The notes beneath the pieces are model-generated. The model ran no database searches and had not been told where the DNA came from. It saw only the letters and a list, made by a program, of their open reading frames with translations. A stretch of 44,519 nucleotides of DNA from Micromonospora sp. KC213. Its GTDB lineage: Bacteria; Actinomycetota; Actinomycetes; Mycobacteriales; Micromonosporaceae. A program made the position numbers and the translations under genes. The stretch spans positions 1 through 44,519 of the forward strand of contig NZ_SMKF01000028.1 of NCBI RefSeq assembly GCF_004348325.1, written 5' to 3'. Below are positions 17,439 through 25,754 of the stretch, piece after piece. Within the stretch, counting starts at the first letter, position 1, and every line of letters starts with the position of its first letter.

Positions 17439-20400
17439 TCAGCGCCGGAACCGCACCCGATAGGTACGGGTCTGGGTTCCGTCTTCGCTGGTCACCGTGA
17501 CCGTGGCGGTGCGTTCGGCACGCACCAGGGCGGTGGACACCCCCGCGTACGGGTCGCGCGGGGTCGCCGTCAGTTGTCCGCTGGCGGGGAGGGTGTATTC
17601 GAGGACGTCCGGCGTGAAGCCCGGTAGGGCCTTGCCGTTGACATGCAGCGCCGACAGGGCCGCGTCCGAGGACCGCCCGGGTGCCGCGGTGAGGATCTGC
17701 ACCTCGCCGACGGTCATCCAGAGTCCCGGGCGGGCGGTGAGGACCACCCGTACCCCGTCGGTCGTCGTGACGGCGGACAGCGGCACGGTGAGAGCCGGCG
17801 CGGGCGCGCCGCCCGGCACGCTGATCTCGGCACTGGCCCGTACCCAGGCGCCGGTCGCGTCGCGGACCTCGGCGCGCAGCGACTGGGCGTACGTGTCGCT
17901 GTTGCCGTCGCGGTGGAAGTGGACCGTGACGCTGGCGGCGTCCCGGCGGGACGGCAGCTGGAAGGTCAGCGTGTCGCTGCTGTTCTTGGTGCCCGAGCGC
18001 CAGTTCGACCAGCCCTTCTCCGCACTGACCCCGTTGCGCAGGCGGTCGGCGGAGTAGCCGCTCTCGGTGTAGGTCGCGCTGGCCTGTACACCGGAATCGG
18101 TCGCGGCGTTGACCAGTACCGGCGTGGTGACCTGCACCCGGGCGGTCGCCGGCTGGGTGCTTCCGCCCGGCACGGTGGCGGTCCCGGAAAGCTCGAAGAC
18201 GCCGGTGCGTTCGTAGGCCGGGGGAGCGGACCAGGTAACCGGCAGAAGGACCCGGGCGCCGCTGGCACCCACCCCGGTCACGGTCGTGGGCAGGTTCGGG
18301 CGACCACCGGGGTACGCCTTGGCCCGGGCCGGTTCGGTGGCGACGACGGTGTCGACGGTGACCACGGCCCGGGCGGCGATCCTGCGGCCGAGCGGATCGG
18401 TGGCGGTGCCCAGGACGGTGACGGTGCCGGGCTTGGACCACCTGTGGTGGGGGATGGTCCGCCACACCACCGGCAGGAGGCCGCGGGCGCCGTCGGGGTG
18501 GACCGGTGTGACGGTGGCGGGCAGCACCGGCGGCGTGCCGGGGGTGGTGAAGACGGCGGTGTCGACGGTGGACAGCACGGTTTCGTCGACGATCGTCCAG
18601 CGCTGGTTGTTCTGCGAGGTCGGTGTCCAGGTGCCGACCCGGGAGCCGTCGGCGGTGGCGTGGTCGCTCACGTCGATCAGCCGGCCGGTGGCCGCGTTGA
18701 CCAGGGTGTACGTGCCATCGCCGGTGGTGGAGAGGATCCACTGCGCGACCGGGTCGGCGGCGAGGGCGGTCGAGGACCGCTCCAGGGTGAGGGATCCGTC
18801 GCGCAGCACCAGGCTTCGATCCCCGGTGGAGAGCAGGTAGCGGGACCGGTTCCCGCCGGTGGCGGTGACGGGGGTGATCCGCCAGAGCTGGTCGGCGGCG
18901 AGCGCGTCGCTGGTGCGGATCACCACGGACGAGCCGGCGGGCGTCAGCGACCGACCGCTCGGTACACCCTGCAGCCGGTACACGTGGCCGGCCCGCACGA
19001 GCGCGGCGTCGTCGGCGACGCCCTGTACCCCGTCGACGACGAAGGTCGTCACGGACTTCGCCGGCACGGTGAAGGCGGCGGACTTCTTGTCGACCGGGAT
19101 GGGCCGCTGGCGGACCAGCGCGCCGGAGGCGTCGGTGACGATCGGCGTGACGGTCGCCTCCGGCGTGACATGTCCGAACCGGGACAAATCAAGGCTGATC
19201 CGCCGACCGGTGTCGGCGCTGTTGACGTGCACCACGGTCGCGGCCCTGCCGTTGGCCGACACGGCGGCGACGCTGGCGGTGTCGTTCACCTCGATCACGT
19301 GGTCGCCGGGGCGGATGTGGTGGGTGAAGTTGCGCAGGGTGTGGAACTTGGTGTTGATCCGGGCGGGACAGGTCTGCAGCGTGTCCTGGGCGGTGCAGTC
19401 GAACGGGATCTGGATCGCGCCCCAGTTCTTGTTCCCCGCGTGCTGCGGGTTGTAGTCCTCGATGGGCTGCCACAGCATCCACGCCGAGGGTTCGAGCTCG
19501 CGGAGGTCGCCGACGATCCGTTCGGCGATGCCGAGGCCGGGGTCCATGCTGGTGAAGCTCTGCCCGGTGCCCCAGTGGCCGTCGACCTCGCTCATCCACA
19601 GGGGCTTGTCGGCGCCCTTGGCGACGTCCCGGGCGGAGGTGCGCTGGCCGGTGCCGTAGGTGTGGACGTTGAGCTGGTCGATGACGGCGCGGGTGTCGGC
19701 GCGGTAGTCGTTCCAGTTGGTCACGAAGGTGCCGGGGTTGGTCTCGTCCATGGCGGCGAGCCGCGCCCGGGTCTGCGCGTTCTCGAGCCGACGGGCCAAC
19801 GCCAGGATCACCTGCTGTTGCAGGGCCGGGGAGGCGTGGGCACCCTCCTGCCGGCCACCGGTGGGCTGCCCGTCCGGGCCGAGCTGGGTACCCCAGTAGG
19901 AGGTGTTCGGCTCGTTGAGCGGTTCGATGGTGTGGAACTCGATGCCGTGCGCGGCCTCCAGGTGCTCGGTCACCCGGACCAGGTAGGTGGCGAAGTCGTC
20001 GACACGGTCGGCGCGGATCTGGTCGGCGCTGGAGTTGAAACCGCCGGAGACGTAGCCGCTGACGGTCTGGAAGTACGGCGGGGAGTTGCTGAACGCCTCC
20101 CACGTGTCGACCCGGTCCTTGATCTGGTCGACCCACCAGCGCTGGTTGGCGTCGGCGTCCCAGTTCCAGTGCTCGGGATCGTCCGGATTCCACCAGTCGA
20201 CATCGGTGCGGGTGGTGCCGGGCGGGGCCGTCCAGAAACCGGGCATCGTGGCGCCGACCTTCATGTAGTCGGTGCGTACGTCGGGGGCGTTGCCGCCGCC
20301 GATGTTGTACCGGGCCATGTTCAGCCGCAGCCCGTCCGCACCGAAGAGCAGGTCGACCAGGTGGTTGCGGATCTCGTCGGGGTAACCACCGGTGGCGTTG

Positions 20401-20606
20401 GCGAACCACACCAGGCTGGTGCCCCAGCCCTCCCAGGCCGGCTGCCGGTAGGACGGATCCGGGGTCACCACGACGGTGGGGACGATCTCGGCGGCGGTGC
20501 CGGTGGTGGCCACGGCGGGTGGAGACCCGACCGCGGCGGCGGCCACGGCCATGGCGGTCGCGGTGAGCACGGACGCCAGCCGGCTCGGGGTGGAGGGTCC
20601 GGTCAT
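17439..20606 (-). CDS. Secreted multidomain GH30 glycoside hydrolase, probable endo-beta-1,6-galactanase
   Basis: 1055 residues from ATG 20606 (AGGAGAGACC upstream). Signal peptide about 1-34, then a GH30-type TIM barrel with side beta domain: WEGWGTSLVWFANATGGYPD, RLNMARYNIGGGNAPD and FSNSPPYF. The probable acid/base is Glu232 in PLNEPN and the probable nucleophile Glu340 in LWMSEVDG. After the catalytic region (to about 540) come a ricin-type beta-trefoil (about 545-680), two bacterial Ig-like domains, a galactose-binding-like sandwich, and a C-terminal cadherin-like sandwich. The core resembles endo-beta-1,6-galactanases acting on arabinogalactan side chains. Its ATG overlaps the YesL-like stop by 4 bases, and the operon carries the matching importer. 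Confidence 0.82.
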   Translation of the reverse strand: MTGPSTPSRLASVLTATAMAVAAAAVGSPPAVATTGTAAEIVPTVVVTPDPSYRQPAWEGWGTSLVWFANATGGYPDEIRNHLVDLLFGADGLRLNMARYNIGGGNAPDVRTDYMKVGATMPGFWTAPPGTTRTDVDWWNPDDPEHWNWDADANQRWWVDQIKDRVDTWEAFSNSPPYFQTVSGYVSGGFNSSADQIRADRVDDFATYLVRVTEHLEAAHGIEFHTIEPLNEPNTSYWGTQLGPDGQPTGGRQEGAHASPALQQQVILALARRLENAQTRARLAAMDETNPGTFVTNWNDYRADTRAVIDQLNVHTYGTGQRTSARDVAKGADKPLWMSEVDGHWGTGQSFTSMDPGLGIAERIVGDLRELEPSAWMLWQPIEDYNPQHAGNKNWGAIQIPFDCTAQDTLQTCPARINTKFHTLRNFTHHIRPGDHVIEVNDTASVAAVSANGRAATVVHVNSADTGRRISLDLSRFGHVTPEATVTPIVTDASGALVRQRPIPVDKKSAAFTVPAKSVTTFVVDGVQGVADDAALVRAGHVYRLQGVPSGRSLTPAGSSVVIRTSDALAADQLWRITPVTATGGNRSRYLLSTGDRSLVLRDGSLTLERSSTALAADPVAQWILSTTGDGTYTLVNAATGRLIDVSDHATADGSRVGTWTPTSQNNQRWTIVDETVLSTVDTAVFTTPGTPPVLPATVTPVHPDGARGLLPVVWRTIPHHRWSKPGTVTVLGTATDPLGRRIAARAVVTVDTVVATEPARAKAYPGGRPNLPTTVTGVGASGARVLLPVTWSAPPAYERTGVFELSGTATVPGGSTQPATARVQVTTPVLVNAATDSGVQASATYTESGYSADRLRNGVSAEKGWSNWRSGTKNSSDTLTFQLPSRRDAASVTVHFHRDGNSDTYAQSLRAEVRDATGAWVRASAEISVPGGAPAPALTVPLSAVTTTDGVRVVLTARPGLWMTVGEVQILTAAPGRSSDAALSALHVNGKALPGFTPDVLEYTLPASGQLTATPRDPYAGVSTALVRAERTATVTVTSEDGTQTRTYRVRFRR

Positions 20607-21340
20607 GGTCTCTCCTCGCGGGGTGGGTGATGGCCTTCCGGCTCGTCGTCGGGGAGGAGGTGGGCCAGCGCGGCCCGGCTGTTGGCCCACACCGCGACCA
20701 ACGCGCAGCCCGGTACGGTGGCCAGCCCCAGCAGCGGCGCCTGGTTGACCGACAGCGCGGCCACCAGCAGCAGGACCAGGCTGAACAGGCTCAGTGGGGC
20801 CCGCCGCACCGCGGTGTACGCGGCGATCCGGACGGCCGGCCCGAAACCCAGGTGCGGAGCCAGCACGGCCAGTGCCAGCGTCAGCAGGCTCGCGGCGAGC
20901 ACGAGGACCGCCGTGACAGCCAGCAGCGGGACGAGCAGCGCGCCGTGCCGGGAGTCGTGCAGGACGACGATGTCGGTGGTGAGCACGGCGAGCAGCGCCA
21001 CCGTGGCCGTCCACCGGCCGATCGCGGGGACGAAGGACCGCCGGTAGGCGCGGACGAAGACGCCGACGGGGGGTTGGTCGGCCGGGGTCTCCGCCCGGCC
21101 GAGGTAGCCGAACGCGGCGGCCAGCGACGGGCCGACGCTGATCGACAGCAGCCCGAAGAAGACCGGGTAGCGCCAGGGCTGCGCGACCACGGCCAGCGCC
21201 ACGAGCAGCGGCAGGTTGGTGACGGCCAGGCCCAGGTTGACCACGAGCACCCGGTGGACGAACGACCAGACGGTCGTCCAGGTGTCCGCGCTGACGTTGA
21301 CCCGGGCCGAGAGTGTCCGGTGCGGGGTGGGAGCGGTCAT
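20603..21340 (-). CDS. YesL-like (DUF624) membrane protein
   Basis: 245 residues with about five or six hydrophobic helices (VLVVNLGLAVTNLPLLVALAV, VFFGLLSISVGPSLAAAFGYL, LLVPLLAVTAVLVLAASLLTLALAVL, LSLFSLVLLLVAALSV). The pattern of an early helix with NLPLL, a GPSLAA block and RSFVPAIG resembles DUF624/YesL proteins, which accompany carbohydrate ABC importers and pectin genes in Gram-positive bacteria. The biochemical role is unknown. The start lies 7 bases after the preceding permease stop, and its stop overlaps the GH30 start (ATGA), so it is in the middle of the operon. Confidence 0.75.
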   Translation of the reverse strand: MTAPTPHRTLSARVNVSADTWTTVWSFVHRVLVVNLGLAVTNLPLLVALAVVAQPWRYPVFFGLLSISVGPSLAAAFGYLGRAETPADQPPVGVFVRAYRRSFVPAIGRWTATVALLAVLTTDIVVLHDSRHGALLVPLLAVTAVLVLAASLLTLALAVLAPHLGFGPAVRIAAYTAVRRAPLSLFSLVLLLVAALSVNQAPLLGLATVPGCALVAVWANSRAALAHLLPDDEPEGHHPPREERP

Positions 21341-21347
21341 GCGGTGG

Positions 21348-22253
21348 TCACTTCAGCCCGCTGGTGGCGATGCCCTGGACGAAGTAGCGCTGCCCGATGA
21401 GGAAGACGGTCAGGATCGGCAGCACCGACAGCACCGAACCGGTCATGATCATGGCGTACTCGGCGTCGTAGACGCCCACGAACGAGCGCAGACCGATCTG
21501 CACCGTCCACAGGTCGTTGCTGGTCAGGTAGATGAACGGACCCATGTAGTCGTTCCAGGTGTTGACGAAGGTCAACAGGGCGAGGCTGGCCAGCGCCGGC
21601 TTGGACAGCGGCAGCACGATCCGGGCCCAGATGCCGTACTCGCTCAGGCCGTCCACCCGGGCGGCCTCGCACAACTCGTCGGGGATGGTGAGGTAGTACT
21701 GCCGCATCAGGAACACCCCGAACGCGCCGAACGCCTGCAGGAGGATCAGCGACAGGTGCGTGTTCACCAGGCCCGCACGCTCCATGATGATGTACTGCGG
21801 CACCATGTACGCCTGCCACGGCACGGCGATGGTGGCGATGTACGCCACGAAGAGGGCGTCCCGCCCGGGGAAGCGGACCTTGGCGAACCCGTACGCCGCG
21901 AAGCTGCCGGTGAGCACCTGCAACGCCGTGATGACGACGCTGAGGAACAGCGAGTTCTTCAGGTAGGTGACCAGCGGGATGCGTTCCCAGATGCGGGTGT
22001 AGTTGTCCCAGTGGAACTCCTCGGGAATCCACTGGATCGGGATGGTGAAGACCTGGGAGTCGAGCTTCAGTGAGGAGGTCACCATCCACAGGAACGGAAC
22101 CATGACGGCGAGCCCGAGGACGGTGAGCAGGACGTGCAGGGCGATCCGGCCGGCCACGGCGGTGGGCCGCCGGCGCGGCGTCCGGGGCCGGACGTGGGCG
22201 GCGCCGGTGGGGGAGCCGTCCCGGTGCTCCGGTGTGGTGGCGGTCGCGGTCAT
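21348..22253 (-). CDS. Carbohydrate ABC transporter permease, AraQ/MalG type
   Basis: 301 residues from ATG 22253 (AGAGGAAAGAACG upstream), which overlaps the preceding permease stop by ATGA. Six membrane helices begin after a proline/arginine-rich leader (LLTVLGLAVMVPFLWMVTSS). The coupling-helix motif EAARVDGLSEYGIWARIVLP identifies the inner-membrane MalG-like subunit of CUT1 importers. It pairs with the gene upstream and with the lipoprotein at 23253-24515. No ATPase gene is in the operon; such importers commonly share a genomic MsiK-type ATPase (known for actinomycetes, inferred here). Confidence 0.92.
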   Translation of the reverse strand: MTATATTPEHRDGSPTGAAHVRPRTPRRRPTAVAGRIALHVLLTVLGLAVMVPFLWMVTSSLKLDSQVFTIPIQWIPEEFHWDNYTRIWERIPLVTYLKNSLFLSVVITALQVLTGSFAAYGFAKVRFPGRDALFVAYIATIAVPWQAYMVPQYIIMERAGLVNTHLSLILLQAFGAFGVFLMRQYYLTIPDELCEAARVDGLSEYGIWARIVLPLSKPALASLALLTFVNTWNDYMGPFIYLTSNDLWTVQIGLRSFVGVYDAEYAMIMTGSVLSVLPILTVFLIGQRYFVQGIATSGLK

Positions 22254-23164
22254 CGTTCTTTCCTCTGCTGAAGTCGGAACTGGACCACCGTGATGAGCAG
22301 GACGATCACGAACAGGACCATCGCGATGGCGGAGGAGTATCCGAAGCGGCCCTGCTCGATGCCCTCCCGGAAGATCAGCTGCGAGAGGACGAGGGTGGAG
22401 CGGCCCGGACCACCCTCGGTCATCACCTGGACCAGGTCGAAGACCTTGAAGCTGGAGATGGTCAGCATGATCAGGACGAAGAAGGTGGTGGGGCGCAGCG
22501 AGGGCAGCGTGATGTGCCAGAACCGCTGCCAAGGGGAGGCGCCGTCCATCTTGGCGGCCTCGTACAGCTCACCGGGGATGGTCTGCAACCCGGCCAGGTA
22601 GAGCACCATGTAGTAGCCCATGTCCCGCCAGACGCTGGTGATGATCAGCGCGGGCATGGCCCAGGTCGTCGAGGTCGTCCAGCCGGGCGGGCTGTCGACG
22701 CCGACCGCGCGCAGGAACTGGTTCACCGGGCCGGCGTCGGGGCTGAACAGCATGTTCCAGACCACCGCCACGGCGACCAGCGAGGTGATGTACGGGAAGA
22801 ACAGCGCGGTACGGAAGAACCGCACCCCGCGCAGCTTGCGGTTGAGCAGGACGGCGAAGCCCAGGGCGGCGACGAGGGTGAGCGGCACGTGGCCGACGGC
22901 GTAGTAGGTGGTGTTGTACAGCGCGGTCCAGAAGTTCTCGCTGTCCACCAGGCGGCGGAAGTTGTCCAGGCCCACCCACTCGGGCGTGCTGTAGGAGTTC
23001 CACTTCATGAAGGCGAGGGCCAGCGAGGCGACGACGGGCACCAGCGTGAGGGCCGCGAAGCCGATGAAGTTCGGCAGGATGAAACTCCAGCCGGCCAGCG
23101 TGTTGCGCCGGCGGAGCCTGCTGCGCGTCCGGGGGGTGGACGCGGATGCGGTGGTGGAGACCAT
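22250..23164 (-). CDS. Carbohydrate ABC transporter permease, MalF/UgpA type
   Basis: 304 residues from ATG 23164. It has six membrane helices (LAGWSFILPNFIGFAALTLV onward) and the coupling motif EAAKMDGASPWQRFWHITLP. An upstream GGAGG lies too far (about 25 bases) and no closer start exists in frame, so translation may depend on the preceding gene or on a weak site (GAGCACC). It follows the binding protein gene by 88 bases containing a strong hairpin at 23215-23247. Its partner is the MalG-type permease with which it overlaps by 4 bases. Confidence 0.92.
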   Translation of the reverse strand: MVSTTASASTPRTRSRLRRRNTLAGWSFILPNFIGFAALTLVPVVASLALAFMKWNSYSTPEWVGLDNFRRLVDSENFWTALYNTTYYAVGHVPLTLVAALGFAVLLNRKLRGVRFFRTALFFPYITSLVAVAVVWNMLFSPDAGPVNQFLRAVGVDSPPGWTTSTTWAMPALIITSVWRDMGYYMVLYLAGLQTIPGELYEAAKMDGASPWQRFWHITLPSLRPTTFFVLIMLTISSFKVFDLVQVMTEGGPGRSTLVLSQLIFREGIEQGRFGYSSAIAMVLFVIVLLITVVQFRLQQRKER

Positions 23165-23214
23165 GGTGGGTGCTCGTCCGGGGCCCGGACGTTCCTCCTT
23201 CCCTGAGGTGGACG

Positions 23215-23247
23215 GTGCCCCGGGGGCGATCGGCCCCCGGGGCACCC
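23215..23247 (-). terminator. Intercistronic hairpin between binding protein and permease genes
   Basis: Arms 23215-23228 and 23234-23247 are perfect 14-base complements with the loop GATCG. It starts 6 bases beyond the binding-protein stop. It is probably a partial terminator or mRNA-stabilising structure that keeps the binding protein in excess over the permeases, as seen in other sugar importer operons. Confidence 0.75.
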
Positions 23248-23252
23248 GGCGG

Positions 23253-24515
23253 TCAGTCGACCTCGGACTTGACCCGCTTGCCCATCTCGGCGATGCCGGC
23301 GTCCACGGACTTCTCACCGGTCATGATGAGCTCGTGCTCCTCGTTGAGGATGGTGTCGACGTCGGAGGACTTCTCGCTCACCGGCATCTCCAGCTTGACC
23401 TCGCCCGGCTGGAACGCCTTCTTCGCCACCTCGTCGTTGGCCATCCCGTCCACGCCGAAGTACAGGTCGGTGATGGTCGCGTCGGTGTACGCCGGGAAGA
23501 CCCCGATCTTCGCGATGGCCGCCGCGCCCTTCTCCCCCGACGCCCAGGTGACGAACTTCCGCGCCGCCTCGGCGTTGCGGGCCTTCTTGTTCACCGCGAA
23601 CGCGGTGGGCGAACCGAAGGTGGTCGAGGCGCCCTCGCTGGCCTGCGGCAGCGGCGCCATGCCCCAGTCGACCTTGATCTTGCCAGCCTTCTTCTCGTCG
23701 ATCAGCCGGGCGGCGTACCAGGTGCCCATGGGCAGCATCGCCGCCTTCTCCTCGGAGAACATCGTGTGGTAGGTGACCTTCTGGGTCCTGGCGGTGGCCC
23801 ACTTCAGCGTCGCCCCCGACTTCTCCAGGTCGAGCGCGATGGCGTACTGCGGCTTCATGAAGGTGTAGTCGCCGCCGAGCTGGTCGCCGCCGTTCTGCGC
23901 CGCCGCGATGGCCTGCACCAGCGACCGCCAGGTGTGCTGGTACGTCCCGTACACGGTGTCCGCGCCGCTGCCCTTGGTCGTCTTCTTCGCCAGGTCGGCG
24001 TACTCCTGCCAGGTGAGGCTGGTCAGGTCGGCGCCGGAGTTCGCCAGCAGCTTCTTGTTGTAGTAGAGCACCCAGAAGTCCTGGCGGTAGGGCAGGGCGA
24101 AGTAGTCACCGTCGAGGTCGAAGGCGTCCAGGCCGCGGTACTTGCTCTTGTCGAGCTTGCCCACCTCGTCCTTGAGGGAGGCCAACTGCCCGCGGGTGCC
24201 GTACCGGGCGTAGTCGATGACGTTCTTCATGGTGATGACGTCGGTGGTGTCCCCACCGGCCAGCATGGTGGTGACCTTCTGCGGGTAGTCGTCGGCCAGG
24301 ATGTCGACCGGCTGCACGTCGACATCCTTGTGCTCCGCCTCGTACGCCTCGACCAGGGCCTTGAACTCCGGCGTGGTGTCGTAGTTCCACAGCGCCACCG
24401 TCAGGATCGTCTTGCCGTCGGGGGTGGTGGCGGACTTCCCGCCGCTGCCGCAGCCGGTGGTGGCCAGCGCGATACCGGTGGCGATCGCCAGGGCCTGGGT
24501 GAACCTTCTCTTCAC
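23253..24515 (-). CDS. Sugar ABC transporter substrate-binding lipoprotein (CUT1 family)
   Basis: 420 residues. The GTG at 24515 is chosen because AAGGAG lies 6-7 nt upstream; the frame extends further, but those codons contain the ribosome site. The signal peptide ends in TTGC (Cys22), followed by GSGGKSATT and a family 1 binding fold with LTVALWNYDTTPEFKALVEAYE, ITMKNVIDYARYG, LPYRQDFWVLYYNKKLLANSG and KAAMLPMGTWYAA. It follows the dehydrogenase gene by 57 bases and precedes two permease genes. Given the GH30 galactanase in the operon, beta-1,6-galacto-oligosaccharides are the most plausible ligand (inference). Confidence 0.9.
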   Translation of the reverse strand: MKRRFTQALAIATGIALATTGCGSGGKSATTPDGKTILTVALWNYDTTPEFKALVEAYEAEHKDVDVQPVDILADDYPQKVTTMLAGGDTTDVITMKNVIDYARYGTRGQLASLKDEVGKLDKSKYRGLDAFDLDGDYFALPYRQDFWVLYYNKKLLANSGADLTSLTWQEYADLAKKTTKGSGADTVYGTYQHTWRSLVQAIAAAQNGGDQLGGDYTFMKPQYAIALDLEKSGATLKWATARTQKVTYHTMFSEEKAAMLPMGTWYAARLIDEKKAGKIKVDWGMAPLPQASEGASTTFGSPTAFAVNKKARNAEAARKFVTWASGEKGAAAIAKIGVFPAYTDATITDLYFGVDGMANDEVAKKAFQPGEVKLEMPVSEKSSDVDTILNEEHELIMTGEKSVDAGIAEMGKRVKSEVD

Positions 24516-24572
24516 AAGGAACTCCTTCATCGGGGGATTCAAGCGCGACGACCGGGGGTAGTCGCCAGCGGA

Positions 24573-25592
24573 TCAGGCGTGCAGGATCAGGGCCTCGGGG
24601 GTGACCTCGGCCCGGAGCGGTTCGGCGGCGATCCACCGGGACAGCTCGTCGAGGGTGTGGTCGGTCAGCCGCAGGATCTCCGAGCCGAGCGACCCCGCGA
24701 TGTGCGGAGTGATCATGACGTTGGGCGCGTTACGCAGCGCGGCGTCCGCGGGCAGCGGCTCGGGTTCGGTGACGTCGAGGATCGCGAACAGTCGGCCCGA
24801 TCGGCACTCCGCCGCGAGGGCCTGGGAATCGACCAGGCTGCCTCGGGCGGTGTTGATGACCGTCGCGTGGTCGGGCAGCAGCGCGAGTTCCGCCGCCCCG
24901 ATCATGTGGTAAGTGCTGGGCAGCGCGGGGGCGTGCAGCGACAGGATCTCGCTGCGCGGCAGCAACTCGTGCAGGTCCACCAGGGTCGCGCCGGCCAGGG
25001 CGACCTCGGTGGGGTCGGCGTGCGGGTCCGCCACCAGACACTGCGCGGAGTCGAGACAGCCGAGGAGGTCGACGACCCGGCGACCGATCCGGGAGAAGCC
25101 GACCACGCCGACGGTCCGGCGGTAGTTCGACAGGTCCCCGTACCCGTCGCGGTGTCCCCAGCCCTGGTACGCCGCCTCCGGGTCGGCGGCGATGAACGGC
25201 GCCTTCTTGCCGGCGAAGATGATCGCGGCGAGGGTGTACTCGGCGACCGGGATGGCGTTGGCGTCCGCGGCGTTGGTGACCCGGATGCCGCGCTGCCAGA
25301 CCTCGCTGGTGACCAGAGACCGGACGCTGCCGGCGGCGTGAAAGACGGCCCGTAGGGCGGGGGCTGCGGCGAGCCGTTCGGCGGTCAGCGTCGGAGTCCC
25401 CCAGGAGGTCACCAGCACCTCGACCACCGCCAGCCGGGCGCGGGCGGCCGGGGAGTCCAGGTCGTCCACCCAGATCGGGTCGGCCAGGGCCACCAGCTCG
25501 GCGAGCCGTGCCAGCCGTGCCTCGTCGAAGTGGGCGCGGAAGGAGTCCCGGTCCATCACGACGAGTGCCTGCTGCTTGGTCTGCACCGTCAA
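24573..25592 (-). CDS. D-isomer-specific 2-hydroxyacid dehydrogenase family protein
   Basis: About 339 residues from TTG 25592, which has GGGGAG 5 nt upstream; GTG 25586, two codons later, is the alternative. The NAD-binding loop reads VGVVGFSRIGRRVVDLLG, a GxSxxG variant of the usual GxGxxG. Catalytic Arg (NTARGSLVD), Glu (DVTEPEPLP) and His (TPHIAG) are all present. The family reduces 2-keto acids or oxidises 2-hydroxy acids with NAD(P). As the first gene of the galactan operon it may handle a sugar-acid intermediate, but the substrate cannot be read from sequence. It is divergent from the DeoR/LacI regulator. Confidence 0.85.
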   Translation of the reverse strand: MTVQTKQQALVVMDRDSFRAHFDEARLARLAELVALADPIWVDDLDSPAARARLAVVEVLVTSWGTPTLTAERLAAAPALRAVFHAAGSVRSLVTSEVWQRGIRVTNAADANAIPVAEYTLAAIIFAGKKAPFIAADPEAAYQGWGHRDGYGDLSNYRRTVGVVGFSRIGRRVVDLLGCLDSAQCLVADPHADPTEVALAGATLVDLHELLPRSEILSLHAPALPSTYHMIGAAELALLPDHATVINTARGSLVDSQALAAECRSGRLFAILDVTEPEPLPADAALRNAPNVMITPHIAGSLGSEILRLTDHTLDELSRWIAAEPLRAEVTPEALILHA

Positions 25593-25678
25593 TGTGTCTC
25601 CCCGGTTACGGATCGCTGGCCGACGCTCGACCGTCGCGGAGCCTTTGAATTCGTGTCGGTGACATGGATAACCTATTC

Positions 25679-25735
25679 CGAACACGGTCGCTACGAGTCG
25701 GTCTCGATCGATCCGAAACGTTCGTAAACGAACAC
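25679..25735. promoter_or_regulatory. Operator region of the DeoR/LacI hybrid regulator
   Basis: The perfect inverted repeat GTTCGT-AA-ACGAAC spans 25720-25733, 22 bases before the regulator start. The heptamer CGAACAC occurs twice, at 25679-25685 and 25729-25735, 50 bases apart in the same orientation. Their position between divergent start codons suggests binding by the regulator and control of both directions. Confidence 0.6.
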
Positions 25736-25754
25736 AAGCCTGGAGGACGGCTCC

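Noticed and set aside
17643..20630. 995-codon plus-strand open frame opposite the GH30 gene
   Set aside because: Glycine/aspartate/arginine-rich low-complexity translation, no domains or ribosome site; it is the antisense shadow of the GH30 coding frame in GC-rich DNA.
25716..25723. AAACGTT similarity to the palindrome at 7072-7083
   Set aside because: The longer context differs (GTTCGTAAACGAAC versus TGAAACGTTTCA), so I do not treat them as one regulon.
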